A stretch of DNA of 6,806 nt from the NCBI GenBank assembly GCA_947628355.1, contig CANQZO010000107.1:1-6806 (forward strand). Reading direction: 5' to 3'. This stretch comes from Candidatus Gastranaerophilales bacterium (GTDB taxonomy: Bacteria > Cyanobacteriota > Vampirovibrionia > Gastranaerophilales > Gastranaerophilaceae). The position numbers and the translations under genes were made by a program. Positions 5,127 through 6,806 of the stretch are shown here, piece after piece. How positions within the stretch are numbered: position 1 is the first letter of the stretch; each line of letters begins with the position of its first letter. Below the pieces are notes generated by a model, which was not told where the DNA came from, did not search any database, and saw only the letters and a list, made by a program, of their open reading frames with translations.

Positions 5127-5931
5127 GCGTTGTCAAAAATAAAAAGTAGTATGCGGCAGGCGCAGAGAATAAAAAAGAGTCCATTCTGTCAAGCAGACCG
5201 CCGTAGTTTAAAAATAAACTTCCGCTGTGTTTAATTTCAAGCTCCCGCTTAAATGTTGAAATTGTCAAATCGCCGAATTGCGCAAATAAAGATATAATAA
5301 CTCCAAGCCCCAGACTTTTTAAAGGTGAAAAGTGAATTAATTTAATACTTAAAAGACAGATTAAACAGCACGTAATAAGATGAGCTAAAGAGCCTGTCAG
5401 TGTTTTTTCGGGGCTGATTTCGGGCGCAAAATGCACAAATGGAAATTTCTTCCCGATAATACTTGCCGCAAAATCCGCGCATAGTATAGCTAAGAAGTAA
5501 ATTAATATTAAATAATCCGCACTTTTAGCTTCAAAAAAGTATGTTAATTTAATTATATAAAGTCCGCAAATTGTAAGCATTATTGCGGATATGGTTGTGA
5601 GTGAGCTCATTAGGTATGGCTTTTGATTTTTTATAACGGTTAATATAAAAGAAAATACAACTCCCGAGAGCATAAGCGGTGTAATAAATGCGTGAAGATT
5701 TATGTTGTTTGAAAAAATAAATACATAAGCGCATAAAATCCCGATAATTTCAGGCAAAAAGGCGTGAGGAATTATGTTCTTATTTTTTAACATATTCCTG
5801 TATTCAATCATTGTGATTATTATAAAAAATACCGACACCAAAAAAAGTGCAATACCCGAAAAATAAAAGGCTGCGAGTATCATTGCCAGCATTATAAATC
5901 CAAGCGGATATCTTATATATTTTTTGTCCAT
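5119..5931 (-). CDS. cdsA: Phosphatidate cytidylyltransferase (CDP-diglyceride synthase), variant signature
   Basis: This 270-residue polytopic membrane protein of the CdsA family condenses CTP and phosphatidate to CDP-diacylglycerol for phospholipid synthesis. By eye it has about eight hydrophobic segments (near 8-26, 27-43, 60-75, 81-100, 110-130, 138-160, 180-200, 205-220), plus a C-terminal one (253-268). Conserved blocks are CADFAASIIGKKFPF (151-165), APEISPEKTLTGS (169-181) and the family signature at 225-251, with S225, K228, R229, K234, G244, G245, D248, R249 and D251 kept. Three signature positions differ from the pattern as I remember it: H235 where D is usual, L241 for P/G, and Y243 for H. 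Catalysis may still be intact, but this is unusual. The SD is weak. Length matches the family. It converges on the aminotransferase with an 8-nt overlap and is divergent from the radical SAM gene. Confidence 0.85.
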   Translation of the reverse strand: MDKKYIRYPLGFIMLAMILAAFYFSGIALFLVSVFFIIITMIEYRNMLKNKNIIPHAFLPEIIGILCAYVFIFSNNINLHAFITPLMLSGVVFSFILTVIKNQKPYLMSSLTTISAIMLTICGLYIIKLTYFFEAKSADYLILIYFLAILCADFAASIIGKKFPFVHFAPEISPEKTLTGSLAHLITCCLICLLSIKLIHFSPLKSLGLGVIISLFAQFGDLTISTFKRELEIKHSGSLFLNYGGLLDRMDSFLFSAPAAYYFLFLTTLI

Positions 5932-5991
5932 AATTTATTTTGTCCAAAAATTATAGTATATTAATTTTAGCATACGAGTAAACAAAAATAT
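5932..5991. promoter_or_regulatory. Divergent 60-bp promoter region between cdsA and the radical SAM gene
   Basis: Both genes must be driven from here or from within each other's 5' ends. On the minus strand TATAAT (5955-5950) lies 19 bases before the cdsA start, and TGCTAAAAT (5973-5965) resembles an extended -10. Neither has a good -35. On the plus strand TTGTCC (5940-5945) could be a -35, but no -10 stands at the right spacing. The region is very AT-rich. I see no terminator and no clear SD for the plus-strand gene. Confidence 0.35.
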
Positions 5992-6806
5992 ATGAAAAAA
6001 ATAATGTTAATATATCCTCCGGGGGAAAAATATCAGCGAGGCGAGGACCGATGTCAGATAAATATAAATGCGTCTTGCGCTAATGATTATAGAGCCTGTA
6101 ATGATTTAGGCTATATTGCTTCAATATTACGGCAGGAATATAAAATTTTTCTGAAAGATTACAGCGCCGAAAAACTGACATATACTGATTTTGAACGCGA
6201 TTTTAAAACCGAAAATCCCGATATTGTATTTATAAGCACGACTAACGCAAGTATTTACGAGGATATTGAGTTTGTACAAAAAATAAAATCACTTAAAAAG
6301 GAAACAATAGTAATCTTAAAAGGGGCATTATTTTTTAATGTTGAGGCAAACTTTTTGGATACGACAATCACTGCTGATTATTTAATCGGCGGGGAAGCGG
6401 AATTTATAATTCAACCGTTGTTGAATGCTCATTATAATGACAAAAAAGAACTTCAAAATATAGAAGGTATTTGCTATAAAAATGGCGAAAATTGGATTTG
6501 CAATAAATTAGAGCATTTTTGCGAGGATTTGGATAAATTGCCGTTTCCGAATAGAAGTTTAATGAATAATAAATTATATAAAAATCCTCTGTCAAATAAA
6601 CCAATGGCAACTATATCAGTATCAAGGGGGTGTCCGTCCTCTTGTATTTACTGCCTTTCGCCTGTAATATCAGGTAAAAAAGTAAGATTTAGAAGCGCAA
6701 ATTCTATAATTGATGAAATAACCGAGTGCGTTGAAAAGTATAAAATAACTGATTTCTTTTTTAAATCCGATACTTTTACAATAAATAAAAACTATGTTAT
6801 TGAACT
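5992..6806 (+). CDS. Radical SAM protein with N-terminal cobalamin-binding-like domain (partial)
   Basis: The reading frame is open for 271 codons to the window edge, so the C-terminal part is missing. Residues 1-145 look like the Rossmann-type cobalamin-binding domain common in the BchE-like radical SAM superfamily: IMLIYPPG (4-11), NDLGYIASILRQ (37-48), NPDIVFIST (75-83) and ADYLIGGEAEFI (128-139). The linker LPFPNRSLM (183-191) leads to SRGCPSSCIYC (211-221), whose C214, C218 and C221 form the CxxxCxxC motif that binds the [4Fe-4S] cluster and SAM. The DxHxxG cobalamin-ligand motif is absent (KDYSAE at 55-60 where I would expect it), as in several subfamilies. Substrate and product are unknown. 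Methyl transfer or ring rearrangement are typical of relatives. The ATG at 5992 is chosen because the conserved first strand begins immediately after it, although no SD is visible. Confidence 0.85.
   Translation, partial: MKKIMLIYPPGEKYQRGEDRCQININASCANDYRACNDLGYIASILRQEYKIFLKDYSAEKLTYTDFERDFKTENPDIVFISTTNASIYEDIEFVQKIKSLKKETIVILKGALFFNVEANFLDTTITADYLIGGEAEFIIQPLLNAHYNDKKELQNIEGICYKNGENWICNKLEHFCEDLDKLPFPNRSLMNNKLYKNPLSNKPMATISVSRGCPSSCIYCLSPVISGKKVRFRSANSIIDEITECVEKYKITDFFFKSDTFTINKNYVIE

Noticed and set aside
5549..5734. Second minus-strand open frame inside cdsA
   Set aside because: It lies wholly within cdsA in another frame and has no family features or SD.
6404..6610. Minus-strand open frame inside the radical SAM gene
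   Set aside because: The plus-strand frame has clear domain motifs across this stretch. The minus-strand product is compositionally odd and has no SD.
1..6806. Mobile element, CRISPR array, phage or defence island
   Set aside because: I saw no transposase, integrase, spaced direct repeats, toxin-antitoxin pair or abrupt change in base composition. Although a tRNA gene is a common integration site, no attachment-site repeat of its 3' end was seen in the window.

Overview
The window is a compact, AT-rich bacterial chromosome segment. It holds one tRNA gene, seven complete protein genes of recognisable or partly recognisable type, one small hypothetical gene, and one gene cut off by the right edge. 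An iron-sulfur nitroreductase, a radical SAM enzyme and low-GC codon use suggest an anaerobe. The LuxS sequence type and the Lrp-like regulator/aminotransferase pair, both of a form I associate with Clostridia, make a clostridial Firmicute the best guess. Another low-GC gut lineage, such as Gastranaerophilales, cannot be excluded from the sequence alone.

Layout. Bases 16-124 hold tRNA-Ala(UGC) with an encoded CCA and a strong rho-independent terminator. Bases 148-2310 (+) hold cysK, luxS and mtnN, a sulfur-amino-acid and S-adenosylhomocysteine recycling cluster. MtnN removes adenine from S-adenosylhomocysteine, LuxS splits the resulting S-ribosylhomocysteine into homocysteine and the AI-2 precursor, and CysK makes cysteine from O-acetylserine and sulfide. 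Bases 2277-2480 (-) hold a 67-residue protein of unknown function that converges on mtnN and overlaps its 3' end. Bases 2579-5126 (+) hold a ferredoxin-nitroreductase fusion, an Lrp/AsnC-family regulator and a class I/II aminotransferase, packed with an 11-nt gap and then a 4-nt overlap, so probably one operon. Bases 5119-5931 (-) hold a CdsA-type phosphatidate cytidylyltransferase whose 3' end overlaps the aminotransferase. Bases 5992-6806 (+) hold the first 271 codons of a radical SAM protein with an N-terminal cobalamin-binding-like domain.

No stretch over 100 bases lacks a gene, and I see no mobile element, CRISPR array, prophage or defence cassette. Most of the content is ordinary housekeeping metabolism. 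The points most worth checking are altered positions in the CdsA signature, a perfect inverted repeat between cysK and luxS, the apparent lack of a promoter for cysK downstream of the tRNA terminator, the small antisense-overlapping gene, and the truncated radical SAM gene.
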